The notes: generated by a model not told the origin, from the letters alone. DNA of 64,000 nucleotides from Actinomycetospora soli (GCF_021026295.1 NZ_JAJNDA010000020.1:1-64000); one strand, 5' to 3'. Shown: positions 8,464 to 17,408, counted from the stretch's first letter. Made by a program: numbers and translations.

Positions 8464-8910
8464 TCACGTCGACTCCAGGTCGTAGCTCACGACGTCCCCG
8501 TCGACGGCCGTGACGGTGGCGCGGATGCCGGCCGTGGGGTCACCCGGCGTCGAGCAGGTGGTGGTCGCGCCGACCTCGGCCCGGAGGTCACCGCAGATCC
8601 AGAACCCCGAGCCGCCGGCGCCGCTGACCTGGCTCGCGATCCGCTCCCCGGGGACCTCCCCCGGGCCGAACAGGTCGCCGATCTCCCCGAGCCCGCCGAC
8701 GAGCTGCACGACGGAGAACACGATCGAGACGATCGCCAGCAGGAGCCCGGCGACCGGTCCGACCCGCGACCTCCCGGGCGACGACGGCGGTGGGGCCTCC
8801 GCGGTGCCGGACCCGGATTCGGCGTCGGACCCGGCGGTCGCGGCGGACCCGGCGGTCGCGGCGGACCCGGCGGTCGCGGTGGCGGCGGTGGGGGTGTCGT
8901 GCTGCGTCAT
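8464..8910 (-). CDS. Membrane-anchored DUF4333-like protein
   Basis: 148 aa. An Ala/Gly/Ser/Thr-rich cytoplasmic N-terminus with tandem AGSAAT units precedes one transmembrane segment (VGPVAGLLLAIVSIVFSVVQL, about residues 51-71). The outer C-terminal part, CGDLRAEVGATTTCSTPGDPTAG and then VTAVDGDVVSYDLE, matches the DUF4333 pattern of actinobacterial envelope proteins, including its two Cys. Function unknown. It diverges from glutaminase. Confidence 0.7.
   Translation of the reverse strand: MTQHDTPTAATATAGSAATAGSAATAGSDAESGSGTAEAPPPSSPGRSRVGPVAGLLLAIVSIVFSVVQLVGGLGEIGDLFGPGEVPGERIASQVSGAGGSGFWICGDLRAEVGATTTCSTPGDPTAGIRATVTAVDGDVVSYDLEST
8833..8880 (-). repeat. 18-bp tandem repeat inside the DUF4333-like gene
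   Basis: Two exact 18-bp units (8833-8850, 8851-8868) and a partial third encode repeated AGSAAT hexapeptides in the cytoplasmic tail. Perfect identity suggests recent slippage and possible length variation between strains. Confidence 0.75.
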
Positions 8911-9083
8911 GGCGGTGCTCCTCGCTGCGGGGCCGCTCCTGGGACGGCGGCCCGACCCCGCAGAGCCTCGTCGCCCGCGGGCGGGAGCACCGCCACCGCC
9001 GTCACGCTGCGTGTGTCACCGCGGCGACACAACGGAGCGGGGACCCCACTCCGGAGCTCCGGCGTTCCGGCACACTCCGGGCC

Positions 9084-10073
9084 ATGGTGGACCCGAGCGA
9101 ACGCCAGATCGTCCAGGACCAGCTCGAGGAGCTGCACACCCGGCACGGGAGCAGCCCGTTCGACGACGTCGTCAGCTACTACCCGCCGGAGGCCGAGGCC
9201 GAGCGCGACCTGTTCGGCGTGGCGGGCGTCAACGTCGACGGCACCTGCTGGTCGATCGGGGACTGCGGCGTGCGCTTCCCCCTGCACTCGGTGTCGAAGG
9301 TCTTCACGTACGCCCTGGCGCTCGAGGACCACGGGCGGGCCGAGGTGATGCGCCACGTCGGCGTCGAGCCCTCCGGCGACCCCTTCAACTCGATCAGCTT
9401 CGACGAGGCCAACAACCGGCCCTACAACCCTATGATCAACGCGGGGGCGCTCGTCGCGGCGAGCCTCGTCGACGGGTTCGACGCGCAGGACCAGGTCGGA
9501 CGCATCGTCGAGCGCTACCGCCGCTACACCGGCAACCCGCACCTCGACGTGGACCGGGCGATCCTCGACGAGCAGCTGCGCAGCAACGACCGCAACGTCG
9601 GGCTCTGCTACCTCATGCGCTCGCTCGGCATGCTGCACGGCGACATCGACCGGATCGTCGAGGTGTACCTGTCGGCCTGCTCGATCACGGTGACGGCGGC
9701 CGAGCTCGCCGTCATGGGCGCGACCCTGGCCAACGGCGGGCTCAACCCGCTGACCGGCGAGCGCGCGGTGGAGCGGTCGCACGTGCGCGACGTGGTCAGC
9801 GTGATGATGTCCTGCGGCATGTACGACGCCGCCGGTACCTGGGCCACCGAGGTCGGCATCCCCGCCAAGAGCGGGGTCTCGGGCGGGATCGTCTGCGTGC
9901 TCCCCGAGTACTTCGGGCTGGGCACCTACTCCCCCGGCCTCGACGTCCACGGCAACTCGGTCCGCGGCGTGGCCCTGTGCCGCGAGCTCTCGGAGTCCTT
10001 CGGGCTGCACGTCTTCGCCGACCCGGCCGAGTCGGTGTTCGGCCGCGTCGCCCAGCCCGACCGGCAGCGATAG
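9084..10073 (+). CDS. glsA: Glutaminase (serine-dependent beta-lactamase fold)
   Basis: 329 aa from the ATG at 9084; upstream codons in the same frame overlap the divergent gene and look non-coding. It hydrolyses glutamine to glutamate and ammonia. Family features: catalytic Ser-x-x-Lys in LHSVSKVFTY, NNRPYNPMINAGA, the SNDRN stretch, the active-site Tyr region SCGMYDAAGTWA and SGGIVCVLP near the end. The length matches bacterial glutaminase A without extra STAS or cNMP domains. The upstream region carries a TGTGTC-N8-GACACA dyad (9012-9031) and a CCGGAGCTCCGG palindrome that could be regulatory. Confidence 0.93.
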   Translation: MVDPSERQIVQDQLEELHTRHGSSPFDDVVSYYPPEAEAERDLFGVAGVNVDGTCWSIGDCGVRFPLHSVSKVFTYALALEDHGRAEVMRHVGVEPSGDPFNSISFDEANNRPYNPMINAGALVAASLVDGFDAQDQVGRIVERYRRYTGNPHLDVDRAILDEQLRSNDRNVGLCYLMRSLGMLHGDIDRIVEVYLSACSITVTAAELAVMGATLANGGLNPLTGERAVERSHVRDVVSVMMSCGMYDAAGTWATEVGIPAKSGVSGGIVCVLPEYFGLGTYSPGLDVHGNSVRGVALCRELSESFGLHVFADPAESVFGRVAQPDRQR

Positions 10074-10082
10074 GTCCGGGCC

Positions 10083-10147
10083 GTAGGCAGATGATCATGT
10101 CGAGCGCGACGCCCGGCCTGTCGCGCTCGGCATGATCAATTGCCTAC
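10083..10147. repeat. Large near-perfect hairpin (about 28-nt arms, 9-nt loop)
   Basis: The arms pair as GTAGGCA/TGCCTAC, TGATCATG/CATGATCA and CGAGCGCGAC/GTCGCGCTCG, with one mismatch and two G-T positions between blocks: 25 Watson-Crick pairs around the loop 10111-10119. It lies 10 bp after the glutaminase stop and 56 bp before the LLM gene. It is far longer than a normal terminator and has no U tract. Confidence 0.8.
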
Positions 10148-10203
10148 GAGGTCGGACCGCGAGGGCGTTCCCGACGACGGGTCGGGCCCGGTAGGAACGC
10201 CTC

Positions 10204-11190
10204 ATGAAGATCGACGCCCGCCTGGACACGTCCCTGACCGCCGTCGCCGGGGACGTGCGGGCCATCGAGGAGATCGGGTTCGACGGGGCCTGGAACACCG
10301 AGAACCGGGCCGACCCGTTCCTCTCGCTGACCCTGGCGTGCGAGCACTCGGAGCGGCTCGCGCTCGGGCCGTCGGTCGCGATCGCGTTCGCCCGCACGCC
10401 GATGACGGTCGCGTACCCGTCCTGGGACCTGCAGCGGTTCTCGGAGGGGCGGCTGATCCTCGGGCTGGGGAGCCAGATCCGGCCGCACGTCGCGCGGCGG
10501 TTCTCGATGCCCTGGTCGGAGCCGGCCGACCGGATGCGGGAGTTCGTGCTCGCCCTCCGCGCGATCTGGCGGACCTGGGCCACCGGGGAGCGCCTCGAGC
10601 ACCGCGGCCGCTTCTACGAGCACACGCTCATGGCCCCGGCGTTCACCCCGCCCGCGAACCCCTCCGGCCCGCCGCCGGTCTTCCTCGCCGCGGTCGGGCC
10701 GCGGATGCTCCGCGTCGCCGCCGAGGTGGCGGACGGCCTGTTCGTCCACCCGTTCTGCACCGAGGCGTACCTGCGCGACGTGATCGTCCCCGAGGTCACC
10801 GCGCACCGGCCGGCGGACGCCGCGCCCCTGCAGATCGCTCTCTCGCCGTTCGTCGCGCTCGACGAGAGCGACGTCGAGGCGGTGCGCCGGCAGATCTCCT
10901 TCTACGGCTCGACCCCCGCCTACCGCCGGGTGCTCGAGCTCCACGGGCAGGGCGACCTGCAGACCGAGCTGCACCGGATGTCCAAGGAGGGGCGCTGGGA
11001 CGACATGCCCGCCCTCGTCGACGACGACCTCCTGCACGCCATGTGCGCCGTCGGCTCCCCCGGCGAGGCCGCCCGGACCCTGCGGGCACGCTACGGCGGC
11101 GTCGCCGACCGCCTGCGGCTCAACCGGCCCGGCGACACCCCGCCCCCGCCCACGCACTTCGCCGAGCTCGTCGACCTCCTGCGGCGGTGA
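10204..11190 (+). CDS. LLM-class (luciferase-like) flavin/F420-dependent oxidoreductase
   Basis: 328 aa, TIM-barrel type. The N-terminus MKIDARLDTSLTAVAGDVRAIEEIGFDGAWNTEN and the block RFSEGRLILGLGSQIRPHVARRFSMPW are typical of actinobacterial F420-type LLM proteins, in which reduced flavin or F420 is used to reduce or oxygenate a small substrate. Substrate unknown. It stands alone between the large hairpin and a convergent SDR gene. Confidence 0.82.
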   Translation: MKIDARLDTSLTAVAGDVRAIEEIGFDGAWNTENRADPFLSLTLACEHSERLALGPSVAIAFARTPMTVAYPSWDLQRFSEGRLILGLGSQIRPHVARRFSMPWSEPADRMREFVLALRAIWRTWATGERLEHRGRFYEHTLMAPAFTPPANPSGPPPVFLAAVGPRMLRVAAEVADGLFVHPFCTEAYLRDVIVPEVTAHRPADAAPLQIALSPFVALDESDVEAVRRQISFYGSTPAYRRVLELHGQGDLQTELHRMSKEGRWDDMPALVDDDLLHAMCAVGSPGEAARTLRARYGGVADRLRLNRPGDTPPPPTHFAELVDLLRR

Positions 11191-11205
11191 GGGGCGGGAC
11201 CCCGC

Positions 11206-11958
11206 TCAGCGCCACCCGCCGTCGAGGCGCAGGACCGACCCGGAGGCGTACGACGAGGCCGTCGTCGCGAAGAACAGCACCGCGCCGACGATCTCGTGCG
11301 GCTCGCCGCAGCGGTCCAGCGCCACCTGCGACTCGACCGCCTCGCGCATGCCCTCGGCCCAGTGCTCGGAGATGTCGGTGAGGAACGGTCCGGCCTGGAT
11401 CGTGTTGACGCGCACGGTGGGGCCGAACGCCTGCGCGAAGCCCTCGGTGAGCACGTGCAGGCCGGCCTTGGCGGCCGCGTAGGGCAGCGCCTGCGGGCTC
11501 GGCCGGATCGCCTCGATCGACCCGATGTTGATGATCGACCCGCCACCGTCGTCGACCATCCGGGAGCCGATCAGCGCCGTCAGCCGGAACGGGCCGCGCA
11601 GGTTCACCGCGACGACCTTGTCGAACAACGACTCGCTGACCTCGGGCAGGCTCGGGTAGTGCGGGGAGAGCCCGGCGTTGTTCACGAGCACGTCGACCCG
11701 GCCCCAGCGGTCCCGCACGGTGTCGGCCAGGTGGTCGCACTGCGCCCAGTCGCTGACGTTGACCGCGACGGGCAGGGCCTCGGCGCCGAAGCGGTCGCGG
11801 ACCTCCGCGGCCACCTCCTCGCACGCCTCGAGCTTGCGGCTCGCGATCACCACCCGGGCGCCGCGCTCGGCGCACGCGAGCACCACCTCACGGCCCAGTC
11901 CGCGGCTCCCGCCGGTCACGACGACGACCCGGCCGCCCAGTTCGCTCTCCACGACCAC
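11206..11958 (-). CDS. Short-chain dehydrogenase/reductase (SDR)
   Basis: 250 aa, classical SDR. It has the NAD(P) motif TGGSRGLGREV, NNAG (VLVNNAGLSPHYP), a catalytic Ser in IINIGSIEAIRP and Tyr-x3-Lys in YAAAKAGL. Substrate not evident. It ends 15 bp from the convergent LLM gene and may be co-transcribed with the GAF/ANTAR gene upstream, although a hairpin separates them. Confidence 0.88.
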   Translation of the reverse strand: MVVESELGGRVVVVTGGSRGLGREVVLACAERGARVVIASRKLEACEEVAAEVRDRFGAEALPVAVNVSDWAQCDHLADTVRDRWGRVDVLVNNAGLSPHYPSLPEVSESLFDKVVAVNLRGPFRLTALIGSRMVDDGGGSIINIGSIEAIRPSPQALPYAAAKAGLHVLTEGFAQAFGPTVRVNTIQAGPFLTDISEHWAEGMREAVESQVALDRCGEPHEIVGAVLFFATTASSYASGSVLRLDGGWR

Positions 11959-11961
11959 GCT

Positions 11962-11989
11962 CCTCTCCCCCGGTTGCTCCCGGGAGAGG
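11962..11989 (-). terminator. Hairpin between GAF/ANTAR gene and SDR
   Basis: CCTCTCCC (11962-11969) pairs with GGGAGAGG (11982-11989). Located in the leader of the SDR gene, it could terminate the upstream transcript or act as an attenuator; an ANTAR protein, which binds RNA hairpins, is encoded just upstream. Confidence 0.4.
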
Positions 11990-12036
11990 GTGGACCATCG
12001 CCCGGGTCACCGTCGGACGACGGGGCGCGGGAAGGG

Positions 12037-12804
12037 TCAGCGGGCCGGGCCGCGTCCCGCGTCCTCGGCCTCGCGCACGAGCCACTCCGCCACGGAGGCC
12101 AGCTTGAGGTTGGTGTTCTGCGAGGACTCGACGAGCATCGAGAACGCCCGCTCCTGTCCGACCCCGAAGCGCTCCATGAGGATGCCCTTGGCCTGCCCGA
12201 TCGTGTCCCGGCTCTCCACGGCGACGGTGAGGCCCTCGATGCGCTTCGCGCCGTGCAGCACCAGCGCCGCCTGCGCCGCGAAGAGCCGGCCGGTGTCGGC
12301 GGTGCCCTCGTCGAACACGTGGGTGCGGGAGGAGTAGAGGTTGAGCGCGCCCGCGCTGCCGCGCTGGGCGAACAGCTGGAAGGACATGAGGGACCCGATG
12401 CCGCGCTCCGCGGCCGCCCGGGCGTAGCGGGGCCATCGGTCGTGCGCGCGGCTCATGTCGTCGACGAGGGTGCGCTGCTCGTTCCAGATGGAGTCCAGGC
12501 ACGGACCCTCGCCGAGCTCGTTCTGCAACCGGTCGAGGTCGTGGACCACCTCGCTGCTGGGAGCGTGGGACTCGACATGTCCGCCCTTGGTGACCAGCGA
12601 GACGCCGGCCTGCTCGACGTGGGGCACGGACTGGATCGCGCCCCGCACGACGAGGCCGAGCGTGTGGTCGATCCCCTCCGAGTCCCCGCGTTCGAGCAGG
12701 TTGCGGGCGGCCTCCTCGAGGGTGTGCGCGAGGTCGGCCCCGATCCGCTCCCCCGGTTCCCGGGCGACCTGGTCGTCGCGGTCGCCTTCCTGTGTGGACG
12801 CCAT
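12037..12804 (-). CDS. GAF and ANTAR domain RNA-binding antitermination regulator
   Basis: 255 aa from ATG 12804. An N-terminal GAF-type sensor (about 40-180; FQLFAQRGSAGALNLYSSRTHVFDE) is followed by an ANTAR three-helix domain (about 190-245; IGQAKGILMERFGVGQERAFSMLVESSQNTNLKLASVAEWLV). ANTAR proteins bind paired RNA hairpins to prevent termination. GAF-ANTAR proteins are abundant in mycobacteria and relatives. The signal sensed is unknown. Confidence 0.88.
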   Translation of the reverse strand: MASTQEGDRDDQVAREPGERIGADLAHTLEEAARNLLERGDSEGIDHTLGLVVRGAIQSVPHVEQAGVSLVTKGGHVESHAPSSEVVHDLDRLQNELGEGPCLDSIWNEQRTLVDDMSRAHDRWPRYARAAAERGIGSLMSFQLFAQRGSAGALNLYSSRTHVFDEGTADTGRLFAAQAALVLHGAKRIEGLTVAVESRDTIGQAKGILMERFGVGQERAFSMLVESSQNTNLKLASVAEWLVREAEDAGRGPAR

Positions 12805-12861
12805 GGGACCCACTACCCGATGAACGAAGGCGATGACACGCCGACGTCGCCCGGAGCCCGA

Positions 12862-14217
12862 CTAGAGCGACGCGGAGCGCTCGTCGTCCCGCGCCACGGT
12901 GGCCGTCCCGCCCGCGCGCAGCGACTCCTTGTACGGGTCGGGCGACAGGAACGCCGTCACGATCGTGATCAGCACCATCGCCGACATGTACACGGCGATC
13001 CAGTCGTAGCCGCCGGTCGCGTCGAGCAGGGCGGTCGCGATCACGGGGGCCAGACCACCGGCGAACACGCTCGCGCCCTGGGCGCCGATCGAGGCGCCGC
13101 TGTAGCGGACCTCGGGCTCGAACAGCTCGGAGAAGTAGGCCGGCTGCGGGGCGTAGACCGCCGAGTTGCCGACGTTCACCGCGATCACCGTCGCGAGGAC
13201 GATCAGCGGCAGCGACCGCGTGTCCAGCGCCCAGAAGTACGGCCAGCTCATCGCGAGCAGCACGAACGAGCCCCACAGCACCACCGCGCGGCGGCCGAAG
13301 CGGTCGCAGGCCCAGCCGTAGAACGGGATCGTCGCGAGCCCGATGGCGGAGGAGACGATCACCGCGATCAGCAGGTCGCCGCGGGCCATCCCGAGCACCA
13401 CGGTGCCGTAGGTCAGGACGAAGGTGGTGTGGATGTAGAACGTGCTGTTCTCCGCGAAGCGCAGGCCGGCCGCGCGCAGCACGTTGAGCGGCTGGCGTCG
13501 CAGCACGGCGAGCACCGGTTGGCGCTCGATCCGCCCCTCGGCCCGGGCCGCCTCGAACACCGGCGATTCGGCGACCTTCAGCCGGATCGCGATCCCGACG
13601 GCGACCAGGACGATCGAGGCGAGGAACGGCACCCGCCAGCCCCAGGCGATGAAGGCCGCGTCGGACATGGCGGCCGACATCGCGAGCAGGGAGACGTTCG
13701 CGATCAGCATGCCGGCCGGCACCCCGATCTGCGGGAAGCTGCCGAAGAACCCGCGGCGGTGCGGGGGTGCGTACTCCACGGCCATGACGGCGGCCGCGCC
13801 CCACTCCCCGCCGAGGCCGATGCCCTGGATGATCCGCAGCAGCACGAGCAGCACCGGCGCGGCGACGCCGATCGCCTCGTAGGTGGGCAGCAGGCCGACG
13901 ACGAACGTGCCGCCGCCCATCATCAGCACCGACAGCACGAGCATCGACTTGCGGCCGATGCGGTCCCCGAAGTGGGCGAACACCACCCCGCCGAAGGGCC
14001 GGGCGACGAACCCGACCCCGAACGTGGAGAGCGCGAGCAGCGTCCCGGTGAGCGGGTTCGCCGTCGGGAAGAAGACCTTGTTGAACACGAGGGCGGCGGC
14101 CGCGCCGTAGACGAAGAAGTCGAACCACTCGATCGACGTGCCGATCAGCGTCGCGGAGGCGACGCGACGCGTCTCCTTCGCGGTCGGGGCGGGGCGGGCG
14201 CTCGCGGCGGCTTCCAT
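12862..14217 (-). CDS. MFS transporter of the metabolite:H+ symporter (MHS) family
   Basis: 451 aa from ATG 14217, which has GGAGGACGTCG just upstream; the longer frame to 14265 lacks this. Twelve predicted membrane segments. MHS signatures are present: GTSIEWFDFFVYG in helix 1, FGGVVFAHFGDRIGRKSML between helices 2 and 3, GEWGAAAVMAVEYAPPHRRGFFGSFPQIG and GWRVPFL. MHS carriers import organic acids, betaines or shikimate with protons. Substrate unknown. It diverges from the cupin gene; the intergenic segment has two GTGACGCG direct repeats. Confidence 0.88.
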   Translation of the reverse strand: MEAAASARPAPTAKETRRVASATLIGTSIEWFDFFVYGAAAALVFNKVFFPTANPLTGTLLALSTFGVGFVARPFGGVVFAHFGDRIGRKSMLVLSVLMMGGGTFVVGLLPTYEAIGVAAPVLLVLLRIIQGIGLGGEWGAAAVMAVEYAPPHRRGFFGSFPQIGVPAGMLIANVSLLAMSAAMSDAAFIAWGWRVPFLASIVLVAVGIAIRLKVAESPVFEAARAEGRIERQPVLAVLRRQPLNVLRAAGLRFAENSTFYIHTTFVLTYGTVVLGMARGDLLIAVIVSSAIGLATIPFYGWACDRFGRRAVVLWGSFVLLAMSWPYFWALDTRSLPLIVLATVIAVNVGNSAVYAPQPAYFSELFEPEVRYSGASIGAQGASVFAGGLAPVIATALLDATGGYDWIAVYMSAMVLITIVTAFLSPDPYKESLRAGGTATVARDDERSASL

Positions 14218-14357
14218 CGACGTCCTCCGACCTGGCGTGACGCGGTGTGGTGTGACGCGCACCATAGGTGGCGGCCGCCCGAGATCGCCAGGTTCGTCCC
14301 GGTGGACGGGAGGAACGGACGGTCCTCCCGAGGCCGCCCCCGCAGTACGGTCCCGGC

Positions 14358-14837
14358 ATGGTCGACGGTGACGAGATCGTGCTGGGTCCCCTGCCCAAGG
14401 GGATCGTGCGGGCCGGTGAGGGCCAGTACCGCCGTGTGTGGAACGTGCTCGGCCACACCTACTGGGCCCGGGCCGTCAGCGAGTCGAGCTTCGCGTTCGA
14501 GACGCTCGACCCGCCCGGCACGGGCGTGCCGCCGCACGTGCACCCGAAGCAGGACGAGCACATCCACGTCCTCGCGGGCGTCTTCACGCTCTACCTCGAC
14601 GGGCAGTGGGAGACCGCCGGGCCCGGCGACACCGTGCTGATGCCGCGCGGCCTGCCGCACGCGTACTACAACCGCTCCGAGGCCGACGCCCGCGCCCTGT
14701 TCTGGGTCAGCCCCACCGGGCGGCTCGCCCACCTCTTCGACCGGCTCCACGACCTCACCGATCCCGACGAGGTCGTGCGGCAGTCCGCGCTGCACGACGT
14801 GGACTTCCTCCCGCCGGGCTCCGTCCCGGGAGCCTGA
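14358..14837 (+). CDS. Cupin domain protein
   Basis: 159 aa from ATG 14358. A single cupin barrel is visible: the first motif G(X)5HXH with PPGTGVPPHVHPKQDEHIHVLAG and E/H-type metal ligands, and the second motif PGDTVLMPRGLPHAYYN. Small cupins of this kind are dioxygenases, isomerases or ligand sensors with a bound divalent metal; no substrate can be assigned. Confidence 0.8.
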   Translation: MVDGDEIVLGPLPKGIVRAGEGQYRRVWNVLGHTYWARAVSESSFAFETLDPPGTGVPPHVHPKQDEHIHVLAGVFTLYLDGQWETAGPGDTVLMPRGLPHAYYNRSEADARALFWVSPTGRLAHLFDRLHDLTDPDEVVRQSALHDVDFLPPGSVPGA

Positions 14838-14902
14838 GCGGCGAGACGCGCGTCTCGCGGACCGGCGGGACACGGGTGGGTACTCGGGCGCTCCACGGCC
14901 AC

Positions 14903-15955
14903 GTGCGGGGTGTTCGAGGAGGAGCCATCACCACCGAGGAGCCGACCGGCGACGCCGCGGCCGCCGACACCTCGCGCGAGGACGCGGCGTCGAACCGGCT
15001 GCAACGACGGGCCGGGCGCGCCACGGCGAGGGCGCAGGCGCGGGCCGACGACGCGGCGGGCCGGGCCGCACGGGCCGACGGGGTCGCCGCGGCGGTCCGG
15101 GCGCGCACCGCGCAGGCCGCCCACCGGACCCACGGCGCGCTCACCGGCCTGGGCGCGGCCGGCGAGGGCGAGGCCCCCGTGCGCGCCGTCGAGCTGCTCG
15201 GGCGGGTCGGGCTCGTCGGGTACGGGCTCGTGCACGTGCTGATCGGGGTGATCGCCGTCCACCTCGCGGTCGCGGGACGCGGGGAACCCGACCAGCAGGG
15301 CGCGCTCGGCGAGCTGGTCGACCGCCCGGTCGGGGTCGTCGCCCTCGCCGTAATCGTGGTGGGACTCGTGGCCTTCGCGCTCTGGCAGGGTCTCGGCGCG
15401 GCCGCCGGCTTCCGGTGGACGTCGGGCGGGGTGCGGTTCCGCAAGCGGACGGGGGCCGGTGCGAAGTGCGTCGCGGTCCTCGCCGTGGCCGTCGCCGGGG
15501 CGCGCCTGCTGCTCACCGGCTCCTCGGGCGGCTCCAGCTCGACCCGCACGGAGACCGCCTCGGCCGCGCTGCTCGCGCTCCCGGCGGGCCGGGTGCTCGT
15601 CGCCGTCCTCGGGCTGGTCGTCGTCGGGATCGCCGTGGCGGCCGCCTACACCGGGATCGCCCGCACCTTCTCCGACGACCTGGACTACGACCGACTCCCC
15701 GACCGGCTGCGCCGGCCCGTGGAGTGGCTCGGCGTCGTCGGCCACGTCGCGCGCGCCGTCGCCTTCGCCGTCGTGGGCGTCCTCTTCGGGCTCGCCGCGC
15801 TGTCCACCGACCCGCGGCGGGCCGGTGGACTCGACCAGGCGCTCACCACCCTCGCCGCCCAGCCGTACGGGACGGTCCTGCTGCTCGTCGTCGCCCTCGG
15901 CTTCGTCGCGTTCGGGCTGTACACGTTCGCCGAGTCCCGGGCGCGGCGGGTATGA
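14903..15955 (+). CDS. DUF1206 membrane protein
   Basis: About 350 aa with a charged Ala/Arg-rich cytoplasmic N-terminus (about 1-90) and six membrane segments in three repeated pairs, as in DUF1206 (VELLGRVGLVGYGLVHVLIG; VEWLGVVGHVARAVAFAVVGVLFG). Start uncertain: in-frame GTGs at 14876 and 14903 lack a ribosome site, while GAGGAGGAG sits just before an in-frame ATC at 14927 followed by TTEEP. The family's function is unknown. It overlaps the DUF998 gene by ATGA, so they form an operon. Confidence 0.75.
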   Translation: MRGVRGGAITTEEPTGDAAAADTSREDAASNRLQRRAGRATARAQARADDAAGRAARADGVAAAVRARTAQAAHRTHGALTGLGAAGEGEAPVRAVELLGRVGLVGYGLVHVLIGVIAVHLAVAGRGEPDQQGALGELVDRPVGVVALAVIVVGLVAFALWQGLGAAAGFRWTSGGVRFRKRTGAGAKCVAVLAVAVAGARLLLTGSSGGSSSTRTETASAALLALPAGRVLVAVLGLVVVGIAVAAAYTGIARTFSDDLDYDRLPDRLRRPVEWLGVVGHVARAVAFAVVGVLFGLAALSTDPRRAGGLDQALTTLAAQPYGTVLLLVVALGFVAFGLYTFAESRARRV

Positions 15956-16650
15956 CCGTGGCCTCGCGCCGCGCGGCGCTCACCGACCGCGTGGTCGGGT
16001 CGGTGACGGTGGCCGCGGGCGTCGTCTACTCGGCGTTCCTCGCGACCCCGCTGCTCGGGGCGCGGCTCGACCCCGGGCGCTCCTACGTCAGCGAGCTCGC
16101 GGCGCTCGACCAGCCGCACAGCGCGGTGTTCCGCACCGTCGACGCCGTCGTCGGGCTCGTCGTCGTCCTCGCCGGCGGCCACGTGGTGCGACGCGGCCGG
16201 GTGGCCGCCGTGCGGGGGGCCGGCGTCGCCCTCGCGCTGTTCGGCGTGGCCACCCTGCTCGACGTCGCCGCGCCGATGACGTGCGCGCCGTCGGCCGACG
16301 CCCCGTGCGCCGCGGCCGAGGCGTCCCGGTCGGCCCTCGCGTTCGGCGTGCACGAGGTGTCGAGCCTGCTCGCCAACGCCGCCGCGATCGGGGCCGTCGG
16401 GCTGCTCGCGGTCGCCCGGTCCCGGGACCGCGGTGCCGACCAGCCCGCCTCGCCGCTCGAGGGGACGCTCCTCGTCGGGCTGGCGCTGATCGCGTCGTCG
16501 GGGCTGGTCGTGGTGCTGGAGGAGACGGTGGGGCTGGGCCTCGACGCGGTCGTCGGATGGGTGCAGCGGGTGCAGGTCCTGACGCTCTCCGCCGTCCTCG
16601 TCACGATCGGCCTGGTGATCGTGGCCGGCTCGCGCTGGAGCCGGCGGTGA
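15952..16650 (+). CDS. DUF998 family membrane protein
   Basis: 232 aa from ATG 15952, overlapping the preceding stop. Six hydrophobic helices with the DUF998 layout: YVSELAALDQPHSAVFRTVDAVVG after helix 1, a Cys-containing outer loop (PMTCAPSADAPCAA) and HEVSSLLANAAAIG. Function unknown. It overlaps the downstream hydrolase by GTGA, so DUF1206, DUF998 and hydrolase are probably co-translated. Confidence 0.8.
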   Translation: MTVASRRAALTDRVVGSVTVAAGVVYSAFLATPLLGARLDPGRSYVSELAALDQPHSAVFRTVDAVVGLVVVLAGGHVVRRGRVAAVRGAGVALALFGVATLLDVAAPMTCAPSADAPCAAAEASRSALAFGVHEVSSLLANAAAIGAVGLLAVARSRDRGADQPASPLEGTLLVGLALIASSGLVVVLEETVGLGLDAVVGWVQRVQVLTLSAVLVTIGLVIVAGSRWSRR

Positions 16651-17405
16651 CCGGCACGGTGGTGGTGGTTCCGGGGCTCGGGTCGACGCCCGCCGAGTGG
16701 GACGAGGTGGTGCGGGCCCTCCCCGCGGACGTCGCGGTGCTCGTCGTCGACCCCGCGGAGGCCCCGCCGCTGCGCGACCGCGCGGACTGGACCCCCGACG
16801 CCGTCGCCGCCCGCCTCGCCGCCCGGGTGGCCGACGCGGCGCGGCCCCTGCTGCTCGTCGGGCACTCGTCGGGCGGGCTCCACGTGCAGGCCCTCGTGTT
16901 CTCGGGCGCCGACGTCGCGGGCGCGGTCCTGGTCGACGCCTCCCACGAGGCCTCGGTGCGCCTCGCGCCGACCGCACTGAGCGCGCTCGGGCGCCGGGTC
17001 GCCGACCTCGTCCTGGCCACGGGCGTCACGACGTGGCTCGGCCCGCGCCTGCGCCGGCTCGGGGTCCGGCTCGCCACGACCCGCCGTCGGGACCGCCTGG
17101 CACCGGCCGCGCTCCGGGCCGTCTACGGCTCCCGCGCCTGGGCCACCACGACGGTCGACGCCTGGTTCGGGCACGGTCCGCTGCAGGCCGGCATCCTCGC
17201 GTGGCAGCGCGAGCGCGCCGCGCCCGCCGTCCCGGTGCGGCTGGTGGTCGGCGCGGCCGGCGGCGGTCGTTGGCCGGCGGTCCAGCGCGACCTCGCCGCG
17301 CGGCTCGGGGCCCCCGCCCCGCTGCTGCTCGCCGACGCCGCGCACCTCGTGCACCTCGACCGGCCGGACGCGGTGGCCGCCGCGATCCGGTCGCTGCTCG
17401 GGTGA
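16647..17405 (+). CDS. Alpha/beta hydrolase (serine type)
   Basis: 252 aa, GTG start overlapping the DUF998 stop. Oxyanion region VVVVPGLGSTPAEW, nucleophile elbow GHSSGG (about residue 75), and a C-terminal ADAAHLVHLDRPDAV supplying the catalytic His. The family includes esterases, lipases and peptidases. As the last gene of a membrane-protein operon it may act on lipid or envelope material. Confidence 0.82.
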   Translation: MTGTVVVVPGLGSTPAEWDEVVRALPADVAVLVVDPAEAPPLRDRADWTPDAVAARLAARVADAARPLLLVGHSSGGLHVQALVFSGADVAGAVLVDASHEASVRLAPTALSALGRRVADLVLATGVTTWLGPRLRRLGVRLATTRRRDRLAPAALRAVYGSRAWATTTVDAWFGHGPLQAGILAWQRERAAPAVPVRLVVGAAGGGRWPAVQRDLAARLGAPAPLLLADAAHLVHLDRPDAVAAAIRSLLG

Positions 17406-17408
17406 GGG

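Noticed and set aside
11296-14640. 1114-aa open frame on the + strand
   Set aside because: Antisense to the SDR, GAF/ANTAR and MHS transporter genes, each of which has clear family motifs and codon bias.
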